A stretch of 64,000 nucleotides of DNA. Origin: Ilyonectria destructans. Taxonomy: Eukaryota; Ascomycota; Sordariomycetes; Hypocreales; Nectriaceae. Position 1 is the stretch's first letter, and each line of letters starts with the position of its first letter. The stretch covers positions 1,674,001-1,738,000 of the forward strand of contig JAHEWK010000002.1 in NCBI GenBank assembly GCA_020740775.1, written 5' to 3'. Position numbers and translations under genes: made by a program. This document shows positions 48,247-59,719 of this stretch, piece after piece. The notes beneath the pieces are model-generated. The model did no database searches, was not told the origin of the DNA, and was given only the letters and a program-made list of their open reading frames with translations.

Positions 48247-48329
48247 GTCGCCGTAAATTTGCCTAGTCAACGCACCCCCCGTGAGGGACGAACGGGGGGT
48301 CGAAATGTAATGAAGAGGTGAGACCCCCC
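48247..48329 (-). repeat. Right terminal inverted repeat, 83 bp
   Basis: Exact reverse complement of 45549-45631; followed by TA at 48330-48331. Confidence 0.95.
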
Positions 48330-51300
48330 TAGTACCGCCAAGATACCTGCACGGCGTACGGAGTACGAGATGACTGAGATGCACAGTACGAGATGATGGC
48401 GTTCAAGGAGCGGTGTCTAACCACTGATGACTGGACGCCCAGCGCCTGGCTCGCGGCTGCGTGCTGGTCGATGCCGGTTTGATCTGTCCTACTGCGTAGT
48501 ACGCCGTCGTCCTGCGCGCTGCCCTGAGCCCAGTCATCGTCGAGGGGCCCTGCCTCTGCCTGAGGGGGTTACAGGGGGCCACGCTTTCAGGGATGAGGGA
48601 TGAGGGAATGAGGGGAGGGGGGGAACCGAACCGAGCCTACATAGCACGTCGTCGTCCACTGTCCGCTTGCTTGGGCCACGAACCGTCGACTGTTTGACGG
48701 TCGAGCCTAGGCCCTATGGGCTGCATGTGTAATTGATACCCGTCTCTTTTCGGCCTCGAGGAAGCCCGCCGCCAACCAACCCCCCAACGCCGCACACACA
48801 CGCTGAAGGGAGGGAGCTTGGGCTCTGGACCCCGTCTCGGAGAAGGCTAGCCTGACATGGGCTGATGGGGGATGGGCGGATGGGTGGAGGGATGGATCGA
48901 TAGTCGAATCGTGGATATTCGAGTAATGAGCCATGGGATTTCCTTTGGCCGTCTCCGTCCTCCAGACACCACGAACGGGCACCACCACAGCTCCACAGTC
49001 GTCCAGATGCCTAGGTACGCCCGCCGCCGCTGGGGGGGGCGTACAATCCCGTTTCTTTGCTGTACAGTATCCGGACCAGAGACATGGCAACCCTCAAGAT
49101 CTGCCACCGATTGGTTTGCGGTGGCTGATGCGACTTATCGTCTTGTAGATTGCGATGCAAGCCCGCAGGACAAGACGGAGACGCACAGGTCGCGGCATGC
49201 AGGGCGGGCTAGGTGGGTGATTTGGACGAATGAAAGAATCGAATGTCATGTCCCTATCCTTCTCCATCTCTCTCGCCCGGGTCTTGTAAATTATTCCCGG
49301 CCCATTCTGCGGCTCTCGTTTCTGGCTCTGGCTCAGAGTTGAGTTGAGAACCCCCATCACCGCCTCCCGGGGGACATTGGCGAGGGGTCTGTCCACCGCG
49401 TGGATGGGACCTGGGGGCTCAGTATTACGGTGCCCTCCCCCAAGTCCCTGGCCCGCCGACTGCTTACCGACTCAGACCAAGTGATTCCTGACACATTGGG
49501 CGACTCATCACTCGAAGCACACTTGGCTGGCTTGTGACAAGGCTTGCCACGATGTAACTATTGCCGTGCCGCCGTCGTCCGGCTTCCCACTACCAAACCC
49601 ATGGCAGGATTTAGGCCCGTCATGACGCTTCTCGTGACCAGAGGCCTTGCCACCGGGCTCATGTACAACGTCCGTACACACCGGAGAGGAAGAAAGGGAA
49701 TGAAAGAGAAAAAAAAACAGGATGTAGGCCAAATGCTTCACGCCTCAACTAGCATCTAAGTAGATCTCATCAAATCTTGTCTTGGTTTCTTTTCTCGCCT
49801 CTTTCTTTGCCTGTCGATCGCGGGAAGCCACATCAAAGCCACGGTTCCAAGGCCCCTCAGCGTCCTCGGCATGCCCGACGGGAGCTTGGCTAGAACGGGT
49901 ACTTGTGGCCATACGCCCGCCCACTCGACGCCCCCCCGCCGGCAACAAGTGAACCGTTCGTGATGGCAAAAGCTCCCCATGGTTTGCCCCAGTGTCACCA
50001 AATGTCAGCGCCCAATGTCCAATGTCCGGCTTCCCAGAACTGGCAAGACTGGCACCGTCCGGCCATTTGGCAATCCGCCCCCCAAGAGGCCGCTGCGCCG
50101 CCCAGGACCGGAACGGAGTAGCGCTGGACGCCCCCTAAAACTTGGGAAGTTAGGACGAAGGGGGAGGCTCGATGCGTGCTACCGTGCTCTGTGCTACTGT
50201 GCTACGATATGTCCCTTGCCTATCGGTCAATCGGTAGTGGCCCTGCAGAGCCTGCTCCGCCAATCATGGTGTCATGGACCTCCATCGTCGGCCTCATCAC
50301 CCTCGGCAGACAGAGGGGGCCAGCCACGCGGTGGATGCAACCCAATCTGGAGACTGGGGACTCGGGGCCTGCTAACTAGGTGGCCGCCCGTTCTCTTGTG
50401 CCCTCTGCTACCGTGCCGTACGGAGTACGCTGTGTTACGTTGTACAGCCTACAACCTACAGGTCGTACATAGACCAAGCTAGACTGCACGGAGCTTTGTC
50501 TTACTATACCCCGTCGAGCACAGAGATCCGATGTCTTGGACGACGGGTGAGCAACAAGGCTACCGCCCGCTCTGGCATTCCGCTAGGCAATCGCTTAACC
50601 GTCAAGCGGCCCCCTTCGCCTCACCTCCGCAACGTCATCTGTCGCTGTCACCCATCTTAACACATGGCGCCCGCCGTAACTCAAGCCACAGGTCCCGACC
50701 CTGAGCCATCCATGGATGCTTGGGCGCGGCCACTACGCTGGGCCACCACGGACACGCGGCGATCGTGCCCTCGGTCCCTAGGCCAGCGCTTCGGAGATCT
50801 GGAAATGTGCTTGTTGGTCAGCTATCCACCGCCATCTTGTGCCTCGCAACGCCTCATCAGCCGACTCGCAGCCCGCCGCCGTTCGGTGAATGGGGGCCTT
50901 GGAGAGTAGCCCAACCGCCGTGTCAATCACCATCAAACCAACCAACATGCTCAGGAACCCTATACTTGGTCGGGCCCGATCCATTGGACCAGGTTTGCCC
51001 CCGCTTTGCCCTCGTGGCTTCATCCAGGCCCTGTTGGTTTGAGATGAACGACACGACAGGCTTACTTCGTACTTCGGACACGACCACGGTACCTCGGTTT
51101 GCTTCACTTCAAGTACCTCCATCATCTACCAGCTGCATGATCTGCAATGTGACCCTGCCCCTTTCTGGAAGCCTTCCATCGTCCATCATGGGGCCCTTAC
51201 AGAATACGGAGTACAGTACATTGACTTGCAGATAAGCGACGGAGATGCCCGCAGCGCCAACTCATCTCCCCCCTTTCGTCATCCTCGGAGATATTCTGGG

Positions 51301-51737
51301 ACAGACTGATACAATACCCCAAGAATACATACTCAGTACAGCGTACTTGCCGCCTCTCCCCACGGACGGACCAGATTCCTCGGCGACTTATTAACACCAA
51401 CGGAATATAGTACTATGGATACAGCGAGACGGGTCAGTGGGGGTCCATCAGCTAAGTGGTGTAGCAGAGTGTGCATTGATGTTTTCCATCTTCCCACACA
51501 ATCTATCGCTCACACCAGCCTCCATCTCATCCTGCGATGCACATATAGTACCTGCCCTGTACCAGCTGGATGGAGCTGTGTGAAATAACTTGACGGTGAA
51601 GGCAAAAAAAGCAAATAACCGCCCTGGTTCCCCTGCCCAACGACGACGCCTCTTTCTGCAGCCGACCTCTTCCAGAAGCCTCAGCTCCCCAGCTCCATTT
51701 CCAGTCCTGCGTTTCACACCTGCAACCTGTCCCCAAC

Positions 51738-51783
51738 GTTCCAGGATATGTTCCGGGATATGTTCCAGGGATATGTTCCAGGG
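51738..51783. repeat. Minisatellite, unit GTTCCAGGGATAT
   Basis: Three full copies and one partial copy of a 12-13-bp unit in direct order, with single-base differences between copies. Confidence 0.85.
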
Positions 51784-53170
51784 CTGACCTGACGTCGTAG
51801 GGGGGGCCCGCTCTCCATGTTCATCAATTCAGCTGACCCACGGCCGTCGATCCTCCTATTCTTTTGACGCCGCACCCGCGCCTAACTGGACGCTGAAACA
51901 TGCCCTGGGTGAGCAGCGGTTATCGTCCACCTTTGAAACCGGGTATCGTGCCCATCACTTTCAGGCGTGGCTCATGCATGCATTCCCCAAACAGGCCTGG
52001 CCAGGGTCTGTAAGTAGATTATCAAATGCCAGACGGACGCATGTGAAAAATGCTGAGTTTTGCCCAACGTCGTTCCAGACCTGCTCTGTCCGCTGCTCCG
52101 GGACGCCCGTGCAGGGTTCATCGTTGACGCGCCGGTTGCTGGTTTAGATTGGCCTGAGATCAGGGCTTCAGCTCGCCACGAACAGTGGACCCTAGCACCG
52201 TCCTCAGCCAATCGGGCTTCGTGGGTGGTGATCGCTGGGAAACTGACACGGAATCGTTCTAGAAGCAATTAACATCGCCACAAACCTCATTGACGCGCCC
52301 GTCGGGTGATGCCGCAGGCAACAGCCAAATCCCCAACGCCAACCTGATCGACGCCCGTACGGCAATGTGAGTCTTCTCAATACACCGAAGCCCATGTGTA
52401 TGCAAATTTATCGATGCTACGTGTGCCATGCCTCGTCACTCCCTGGACATTTGACCACCTGAGCGCAAGACAAACACGGCCTGTTAGCTGGCAGGCAGGG
52501 TCCACCAGGCCCACGAGACGATGCAACAATTGACAGGTCAAATGTGGCGGGCCAGATCGCGATCATCGCCAGCATTTATATTACTCCCGCGGGTTCAGTT
52601 CGTGTGTTGGTCTGCTTCAACGCCCTTGCTTTGGCAAAGGTCGGCCCTCTGACGGCCCTTGATGGCCTCTTTCTCCCGTCATGTAGCATCCATCTCCAAG
52701 CCACGACCAATTTTTATGTTCAACTCTTCTCAGCAAACACGCCAGCGCCGAGAACGAAGTTGCTACGTAGTAATGGTTCTGCTGGACCCTCCCTTGGCTG
52801 CGCTTTGACTCCTCGGCTGGCAAGCAAAGTCCATAAACGACTGACGAAGCGGCACCTAAGTGCCCAGGGTGTCCAACCATTTGAGACGGTTGCCTTCTTT
52901 AACGGCATTCCGTGTTTAGAGGATGCCCTTGCGCCTGCGCTATCCAGGCGGGACCGTTGACTACTCCACGCTTTCGTAGCAAACGCAGGTCACCGAACAG
53001 TCCGGCGTAAATCATCAACTCATTGTCGGCCAGTAGCCCAAAGCTTTGGTCAGATGCAGGACACAGCAGGCGACTAGTACTATGTAGTCTCGCCCATTAT
53101 CCACGACACCCGCCAAGGAAAAAGCCCGCGGCTGACGCGGATCTGTCGTCTTGAGCACAGGCTCCATCGG

Positions 53171-53229
53171 AACCACAGACCAATACCACAGACCAGAGAC
53201 CAATATCACAGGCCACAGACCACAAACCG
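53171..53229. repeat. Imperfect tandem repeat rich in CCACAGACCA
   Basis: Repeated ACCACAGACCA/ACAGACCAGAGACC-type words over about 60 bp, in direct orientation with variable spacing. Confidence 0.6.
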
Positions 53230-54988
53230 GGCCATTGCTCCAAGACTTCGGCCCGGCGCCACTGTTAGTCCCGGCCAGGTCTGATCTGGGGAAACATAGG
53301 TCAAACAACTAAGGTTACGGAGAAGACGCTGTTATGCTCGGCAGTTTGGCGTACTACGTACGGAGTCGATCAATGCTACTAAAGCAGAGCTCATCACATC
53401 GTTTCCCGCCTTAACAAACTTGATACGACACGGAGTCAAATGACCTTGGGCACGGACGCCTTTGCCAGCACACCCTCAACTCTGCAAGGCAAGGTGACCA
53501 GACATGTCTCTGTTGTTGAGTGGGTTGATGTCCTATTGGGACGCTTTGTTAATTCTGCCTGCCGGAGTCCTCGGATCGTCTTGTTTTGGTCTCAAGCCTA
53601 TTGGTTATTGCCATGTAGCATGATGTCGGCATGACATCTATGTAGACGCCCCATCATGCGAACGAAATGGACATCTTGCTCCAGCGAGCCATCTTGTTTC
53701 TAATGAAACATTGACCATTTCCTATTCAAATTGACTATTCGCGGCACTGCGATCTTCTAGACTAGGCCAGTTTACTCGTCGTGATGTACACCACACAAAC
53801 GACACCCTCGCCCTAACCCTCGCTCAGGGGTTCCCTACGTTAGTCTTGTCTCAAATCACCTTGCTTTCCATGTCCTCAAGATACAGTCGGTTGCTCAACG
53901 TCGACCTCGAATATCAACACACCATCACACGAATAAGATCTATATCCTGCTTTGCCGTGCTTCTAAGCCTCAAGAAGAATTTTATGTCATTGAGACCGGA
54001 CTTTGCATTGCCTCCTTAAACGTGCCTTCAAGGCCTCCTATTTCCTTATTAAGCGCCATCCGGACTTCCCAAAGTTGTCAAAATACATTTACCTTGTGGG
54101 GACCTCTCAAGATGCATTCTCGCCAAGGATTATCAGGGCCATTATTGGTTCTATCTAGCCCGAGTTGTGAAAAAAGCGTCGGATATTGATCGACAAGCCA
54201 CGAAACAGTTAGGCGAACTCGTAATAATAGTTAGGTACTTTAAATTGTCGTCGGCGATAATAGTTTGGCCAGAGATCCATGTAGTTTCGAGGATACTTTG
54301 CTCGAGGCACCAAAAATAATGCCGTGGTCTGTACAAATTAACGATAGCTAAACATGTGGGAATGTGACATGTTTTTGTCTGGGTTGTCACAGCAGAGTTT
54401 CGCTTGATACAAACCACCTCTCCCGGGGTCGTGAAGTACATGATTAGAAGTGCATCATTGTCTAACTTACAGAGCAGTCCCCTCAACTCTATTTACCCCT
54501 TTGTGATCCCAGCCCTCAAAATATCTCCCCCGTGTGCTCAGTTCCATCTCCAGAACTTCAAGTCTGGTATATTTTGGATGTTTTGAAGTTCATTTCACGC
54601 AGTGCCATGTTACATATTTAGTTGTTAGGCAGTGTAGGGTAACTCGCGGCTCGATCCTCTGACTATCGGAGGAAGACTTCTTGACGCCTAGACGACGTCA
54701 TACCATTTAATGACAGCCTTCCCCAAGTCATTATAATTAACTATTGATCTATTGGTGAAATATATACATTTCTTAGGGCTGTTGTGTCAATGACGCCGAT
54801 ATGTATGTGTGTTGGCACTCGGTGACGTCAAGTATTACATCCACAAAACTTTGAGGTGGATGTTGTGTCTCATCATAAAAACTGTCGCTCGGACCAAAGT
54901 CAAAAAAATATCTTTCTTTAGACAACATTGGAATATATATCCTCAATTACCACCTCAAACCATCTCCTCCTTGCCACTACTTGCCAAC

Positions 54989-55378
54989 ATGTTACCGCTC
55001 CGTACAGTACTCCGGACTATGATAACCACTAGACGGCCCATCCACACCTCCACTAGTTCCCGAGCCCCCTACAAAGACTCACAGGACCGCGAATCCCTTC
55101 GTACGGGAACGGACGAACATACCAAATCCGGCCGCGATGAGGACATAGCAAGGGACCGTCCCGATATTGCGTTCAACGCTCACGAGCCAAGGCCGGAGGA
55201 GGCAGCCACCCGGAGCGCAAAGAAGGGCAAAACAGGGACAGATCCATTGGCGGCGAGCGGCGCGAATAAGGATATCAGTAAACCCGTGAAAGAAAACGAT
55301 GCCGGCACGGAGGTGAGGAAGGGAGGGGCGAGCAGGGAGAAGAGCCCGCAGAAGAAGGGAAAATTACCACGGGCGTGA
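54989..55378 (+). CDS. Small conserved fungal protein, probable mitochondrial
   Basis: Intronless gene of 129 residues. The frame is open further upstream, but ATG at 54989 starts a typical mitochondrial presequence (MLPLRTVLRTMITTRRPIHT), rich in Arg and Thr with no acids. A polar segment with SGRDEDIARDRPDIAFNAHE follows, then DPLAASGANKDISKPVKEN. It closes with EVRKGGASREKSPQKKGKL. The pattern of a presequence, a stretch like DPLxASGANKxISKP and a KGGAS ending matches a widespread ascomycete small-protein family I know only as hypothetical. No domain or catalytic motif is visible. Confidence 0.75.
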   Translation: MLPLRTVLRTMITTRRPIHTSTSSRAPYKDSQDRESLRTGTDEHTKSGRDEDIARDRPDIAFNAHEPRPEEAATRSAKKGKTGTDPLAASGANKDISKPVKENDAGTEVRKGGASREKSPQKKGKLPRA

Positions 55379-56105
55379 GGATACGTATGAGTGGGAAGAT
55401 GAAGTTGTCCGAAGGGAGAATTCTGTATCTAGGAACGAAAAATGTATGGCGAGGAGGGAATACGATTGTGGTCGGGATAATATGTTGGGGTTATCGACTT
55501 ACACACTTAGTTCATCAATGTCAGCCTGAATGGACGGAACGATTGGATATACAACAACGCTAAATGTGACTATCGAGAAAAAAATCAAAACTAAACTGGC
55601 CATGAAAAGTATTAAACTGGGTTTTAATTCTGAAATAACATGTTTTGTTTGTCCTTGTTTGCCTAGACGTTGTCTTGAGTACGGGCCGGCGGCAGTTTAT
55701 GGCCCCGTATCCCCGAACACCTCCGTGTAGACGGCCGAGATATGTTCTCGTCGGATTTCTTGCCTCACGACCGTAGTGGCCTCACCGAGGGGGGATATAT
55801 ACGGACGTTTTTGTACATTCATTGTCTCTCCTGTTATCCTCTGCAATGCGATTACGCCGATGGTGACCAGATAGGACTTAGTTGGAGGAAGATAAAGGAG
55901 GCGGAGGGAGAGATATAAGCGAACCTGATCAACGAGTAAGTATAGTTGAGAAACATCCGATTCATCAATATGCATTGAAATAGGGCCAGGCGACCAAGCT
56001 CGCCGCCTCAAACATGCTCAAAATACACTGCCACCGCTAGAACGCCCATACACCGAAGCCATGCATAATCCTCGATTCATTCTCCACGTTCCAGAAACTC
56101 CTCGC
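55379..56105. other. Convergent intergenic region
   Basis: About 730 bp between the 3' ends of the small mitochondrial protein and RING genes. AT-rich; no feature recognised. Confidence 0.5.
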
Positions 56106-56791
56106 TTAGGCATACATCATATCCGGATCATCCTCCTCGTCATCCTCGACGACAGGGACCTCCTTCTTGCGGCCCATCTCCTCGCGACACATGGGACAGG
56201 TGCCCTTGCTGCGCAACCACGGGCCGACGCACTCCAGATCGAACTGGTGGCGACCCTTGCACGGCAGCTCAACAACGAGGCAGTACTCATCCTCGAGGTA
56301 GGGAACTTTGCAAATGGCACAGTCGTCGTCCTGGTCGAGCTTCTTGCGATTCACGCGGTCGAGCGAGTCAACGAACTCTTGGGTGACGCCGCGCAGGCGG
56401 GTGGGCGGGTCGTGAATGTCGTCCTCGAGGGAGGTGATGAGGCTCTCGAGGAACTCGCGATTATCAGCGCTGGGGGCGGTGGTGTGGAGCGTCTGCAGCT
56501 GGTCCTGCAGGAGACGGAAGAGGGCGGCCGTGTCGACGGGGGTTGGTGTGGCGTGCGGGTTGTGCTGGGGCGTCTGGTCGCCCGAGGGCTCGCTCAGCTG
56601 GTTGAGGAGGGAGAAGAAGGAAGCCATGTCGACGCGGCGGCCGGAACGACGGGGCTCGGAGAATTTGACATTGTGCTCGACTGCGACGTTGTGTTAGATG
56701 TTGGACGCTGGATATTGAATATATTGGACATGTGGTGTTGCGGGGTGATATGGGAGGGGTAGGTTTGCTGACCTTCGTACTGAGTAGCCAT
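56106..56791 (-). CDS. RING-H2 finger protein (probable E3 ubiquitin ligase)
   Basis: Predicted E3 ligase, 197 residues. Exon 1 (56791-56773) codes only MATQYE plus one base; exon 2 (56680-56106) follows a 92-nt intron, and the join gives VEHNVKFSEPRRSGRR. The RING-H2 lies at about residues 125-170: DDCAICKVPYLEDEYCLVV, then LPCKGRHQFDLECVGPWL, then KGTCPMCREEMG. The CAIC and CPMC pairs, the central Cys-His ligands and the Pro-Trp contact residue are all visible. Before it is a helical region (FRLLQDQLQTLHTTAP). The C-terminus is acidic, EDDEEDDPDMMYA. An alternative start inside exon 2 (MASFFSLL, 56627) would remove about 24 residues. Confidence 0.88.
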
Positions 56792-57695
56792 TGTGGGATA
56801 CAGTTGCAATTGCGGTTGCTGGAAACTGGAGAGGCTGAAAACCACTGCAGATAGCGAGATTGGGAAGCAGGAGACAAGTGAGCGAGGTCGTTACGTGGTG
56901 TGGTGGTTGAAGTCAGCGCCAGGCAGAGGTGAGATGTCGCGGCTCCGGTTGCACATGCACAGGCTGGAATTACTGGTGGGGGTCTAGTATGGCTCTAGGG
57001 TAGGTTGAGAGGGACTGGCTTGGCGTTGGCTTAACCCGGTACCAAATTAGGTAAGGTACCTACCTGGCAATTGGTACAGCCCAGGCACAGGCTGAGGTGA
57101 CATTGAAGGAACGTACCTGTCAGCACTCAATCGCCAACCGCCAACCGCCAACCGCAACGGGTTGCATATTCTGCCATGTAAGTTACCTTAAGTAAAGCTC
57201 TTCTAACGTCTTGTTCAGAGAGTTCCAAGCATCGGCCCGAGCTCCAACGCATTCCACTATTCGACTAATGATAAGGAGAATGCAGCCAAGTCCCGGAGCT
57301 ACCGTCCTGATGGGTGCTCCGAAAATGGAGAATCAGGAGCTATGTCGTCACTGGCGCTGTGGTCACAGCGTCCGCGAAGTTAACCTTAAGTCCGCTCCGC
57401 TTCCCGCAAAAACTCCAGAGACATGTCTTTAAATGCATTGCCGGCCTAACCGTCACGAGCCTTCTCCATGTCATCCTTCTGATTTAAACCAAAGCTTCAT
57501 CCAGTTCCGATCTATTCATCTCCTTGTTGTGTGACACTCGATACCCAACCCCTCTAAGATACTCCTTTACGCACCATCAAAACCTGTTGCACCTCAGAGC
57601 TTTCTTATCTCTGCCGACTTTGAGATAGTTCGACGTCTAAACAAATCCACATCTCCAAATAACCCATCGTCTCGACCGACGTCATCATCTTCGCC
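56792..57695. other. Divergent region RING gene / FMP52
   Basis: About 900 bp with promoters of both genes. It contains a 7-bp tandem repeat CGCCAAC (three copies and a partial, 57132-57157). No gene is seen. Confidence 0.5.
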
Positions 57696-58448
57696 ATGAC
57701 TACACCCTCCACTGCCATCATCGGCTCCACCGGCCTCGTCGGCTCCAACATTCTCTCTACACTTCTCGCCCTCGACACCTTCAACCCCATCAACACCATC
57801 ACCCGCCGCGCCCCTCACGCCACTTCGGCACACCTCAACGCCCTCGTCGAGACCGACACCACCAAGTGGGCAGCCGCCCTCACCGACCTGAAGCCCCCTC
57901 CTGCGACCGTCTTCTCCGCGCTCGGCACCACGCGCGCTGCTGCTGGCGGCCTCGCCAACCAGTGGAAGATTGACCACGACCTCAACATCGAGCTGGCCAA
58001 GGCTGCCAAGAACGCCGGTGCCCGGACCTATGTCTTTATATCTGGTGCGGGCACGCGTGGCTTCATTTCCGGCATGTCTCCGTACGGGAAGATGAAGAAT
58101 GGCGTTGAAGATGCGATCCGGGAATTGGACTTTGAGCAGGCCATCATTGTCAAACCAGGCCTGATCTTGGGCCACCGTGAACAAAGCCGAACCGGAGAGA
58201 GCCAGTTTCAGACTGTGGTCAACGCGCTAGGTTCCATCAGCGCTGGCATCAAGGACCGACTTGGACAGGAAGCTGATGTGATTGCCAGGGCCGCAGTTCG
58301 GGCCGCTCAGCTGGCCGATGAGGGCAAGGCGCCTAGCAAGTACTGGTTTGTTGAGGCTGACGAGATTGTCAAGCTGGGTCGGACCGAGTGGCCTGGCAAC
58401 AATGCTGCTCCTGTTGCCCCTGAAGCAGTCAAGGCCACGGTGCAGTAA
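57696..58448 (+). CDS. FMP52: FMP52-like NAD(P)-binding protein, mitochondrial
   Basis: Atypical short-chain dehydrogenase-type protein of the FMP52 family (outer mitochondrial membrane in yeast), 250 residues, intronless. The Rossmann nucleotide-binding loop is at the start: STAIIGSTGLVGSNILSTLL, with the GSTGLVG pattern. Further family strings are VFSALGTTRAAAGG and FISGAGTRGFISGMSPYGKMKNG. The latter contains the YxxxK-like SPYGKMK at the place of the SDR catalytic pair. IIVKPGLILGHREQSR also matches FMP52/TIP30-like proteins. The biochemical substrate is unknown. Confidence 0.93.
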   Translation: MTTPSTAIIGSTGLVGSNILSTLLALDTFNPINTITRRAPHATSAHLNALVETDTTKWAAALTDLKPPPATVFSALGTTRAAAGGLANQWKIDHDLNIELAKAAKNAGARTYVFISGAGTRGFISGMSPYGKMKNGVEDAIRELDFEQAIIVKPGLILGHREQSRTGESQFQTVVNALGSISAGIKDRLGQEADVIARAAVRAAQLADEGKAPSKYWFVEADEIVKLGRTEWPGNNAAPVAPEAVKATVQ

Positions 58449-59719
58449 GGCATATATGTTAGCATGAGAGTTGCCAATGAGTATTATCTGCTCCGTCAAT
58501 TGGCCAATTTTTTTTTAAAATTTCGTCTTAGTGCGTTGCACATACGTCAGTCATTATCCAGTTATCGTACCTCGAGTTAAAGGTGCCGATTCATCCACTG
58601 ACTCGTGATAGACTACGCCATCACCCCCCCCCTAGCAATGAAGATCGTCTTGAATGACGACACTTGAGAAACCTGGACGCCCAAGGTAGAATATTTGTTG
58701 CACCTGGATTGTGTGGTTGCTGGGCAAATGATGAGGTATCAGAAACTTGGGCCTACCCCTTTGACAGTGCCTTTGTAGGAAGCCCAGAGCCAACACTCTC
58801 CAATTAGTAGTATTACAAGGACACGATCCAAGTATTAGTGGAGCTTTATGAATAGTTGTAAGACGGCAAGCGACTCCATCTAGCTCAGAATAGACCACCA
58901 TGAGAGCAAGGCGCCACACCAATCGCCCTATCTACAAAGAGGTTAATGGCCGAGCTTCACAACGTTGGAGAGCGATTGGCCAGCTTCGCGCTTAAAAGGC
59001 GGTGGTAGGCGCCGTCGCCTTAAAGTTCAGTCAATCAACCTTCCAACGACAAGAAAGAAAGGCGGGTCTGCAGTATGTGATTCGCTTGACTGGCCTGAAC
59101 AGTACCGCTTGATGTTGTCTGGCTGAGTCTGGGCCATTGGTGATGCATTGGAACACTTGGCACGGAGGGAGCTGTTGACGGAGAGAGTTGAAAGAAAAGA
59201 CGCGAATGAATGAAGAGGATGAAAGAAGGTAAATGAGATAGGAACACATGGGGAATGTGAAAATACCATGGGTGGAAAACATGTAGAGAAGGGGAAGGGA
59301 TCGAAAGCAAGGACCACAAAGAGGCTCTAGGAATGGGTAGAAGGGATCCGCCAGGAAAACAGAGGCGTCTAAAAGCAGGAATGAGACAAAGAGAGAGATC
59401 GAGGACTGGAAACAGAGGTGCGTGTTGTTAAAACAAATCCAAGATATCTCTGGGGCAAAGGGGTATAAGTATGGATAGATCTCCCAACCCTTTCCACAAC
59501 TACTCAACCACAACACGACTACTCGACCACAACACATCCTCGTTTATCTATCGCATTTCATCCAAATACTACCAATCTATCTGGATTATCCATCTAGCAT
59601 CAATATCTCTTAAATCTGCCCAGCGTTGGCATCACTCCTCGGTCGCATTCAACCATTTCTACTCCTACTACTCAACCAATATTATTCCACTCATTCACAA
59701 ATCCAACCATCTCTCTACC
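58449..59719. other. Intergenic region FMP52 to pseudokinase
   Basis: About 1.3 kb without a supported gene. The part before 59720 is rich in CAACCAC/ACTACTC words, as in fungal 5'UTRs. The pseudokinase frame is open back to 59471, but its translation there is low complexity. Confidence 0.5.

Larger units (their letters stand above)
45549..48329 (+). mobile_element. pogo/Fot-type DNA transposon, complete with perfect TIRs
   Basis: A 2781-bp class II element of the Tc1-mariner superfamily. Its ends are 83-bp terminal inverted repeats (45549-45631 and 48247-48329) that match at every base. TA dinucleotides flank both ends (45547-45548 and 48330-48331), the expected target duplication. Between the ends lies one transposase frame with psq and CENP-B-type helix-turn-helix regions and a DDE_1 domain. 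Two in-frame stops interrupt it (see the pseudogene entry). Perfect TIRs indicate recent movement, so the transposase was probably supplied in trans or was inactivated after insertion. Confidence 0.93.
48332..54988. other. Gene-free segment of about 6.6 kb
   Basis: No gene could be supported on either strand. Open frames are short, overlapping and without motifs. The left part is GC-rich with purine/pyrimidine-biased runs; the part around 53.7-54.9 kb is AT-richer. It contains TACGGAGTAC-like motifs (48358, 50418, 51206, 53350 regions), a 12-13-bp minisatellite at 51738-51783 and a CACAGACCA-rich repeat at 53171-53229. Confidence 0.55.

Noticed and set aside
54151..54486. 111-codon minus frame in AT-rich DNA
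   Set aside because: No motif, poor coding appearance; left in the gene-free segment.
48332..54988. CRISPR-like or other spaced repeat arrays
   Set aside because: Tandem words are short and irregular, without constant repeats and unique spacers; the genome is fungal.
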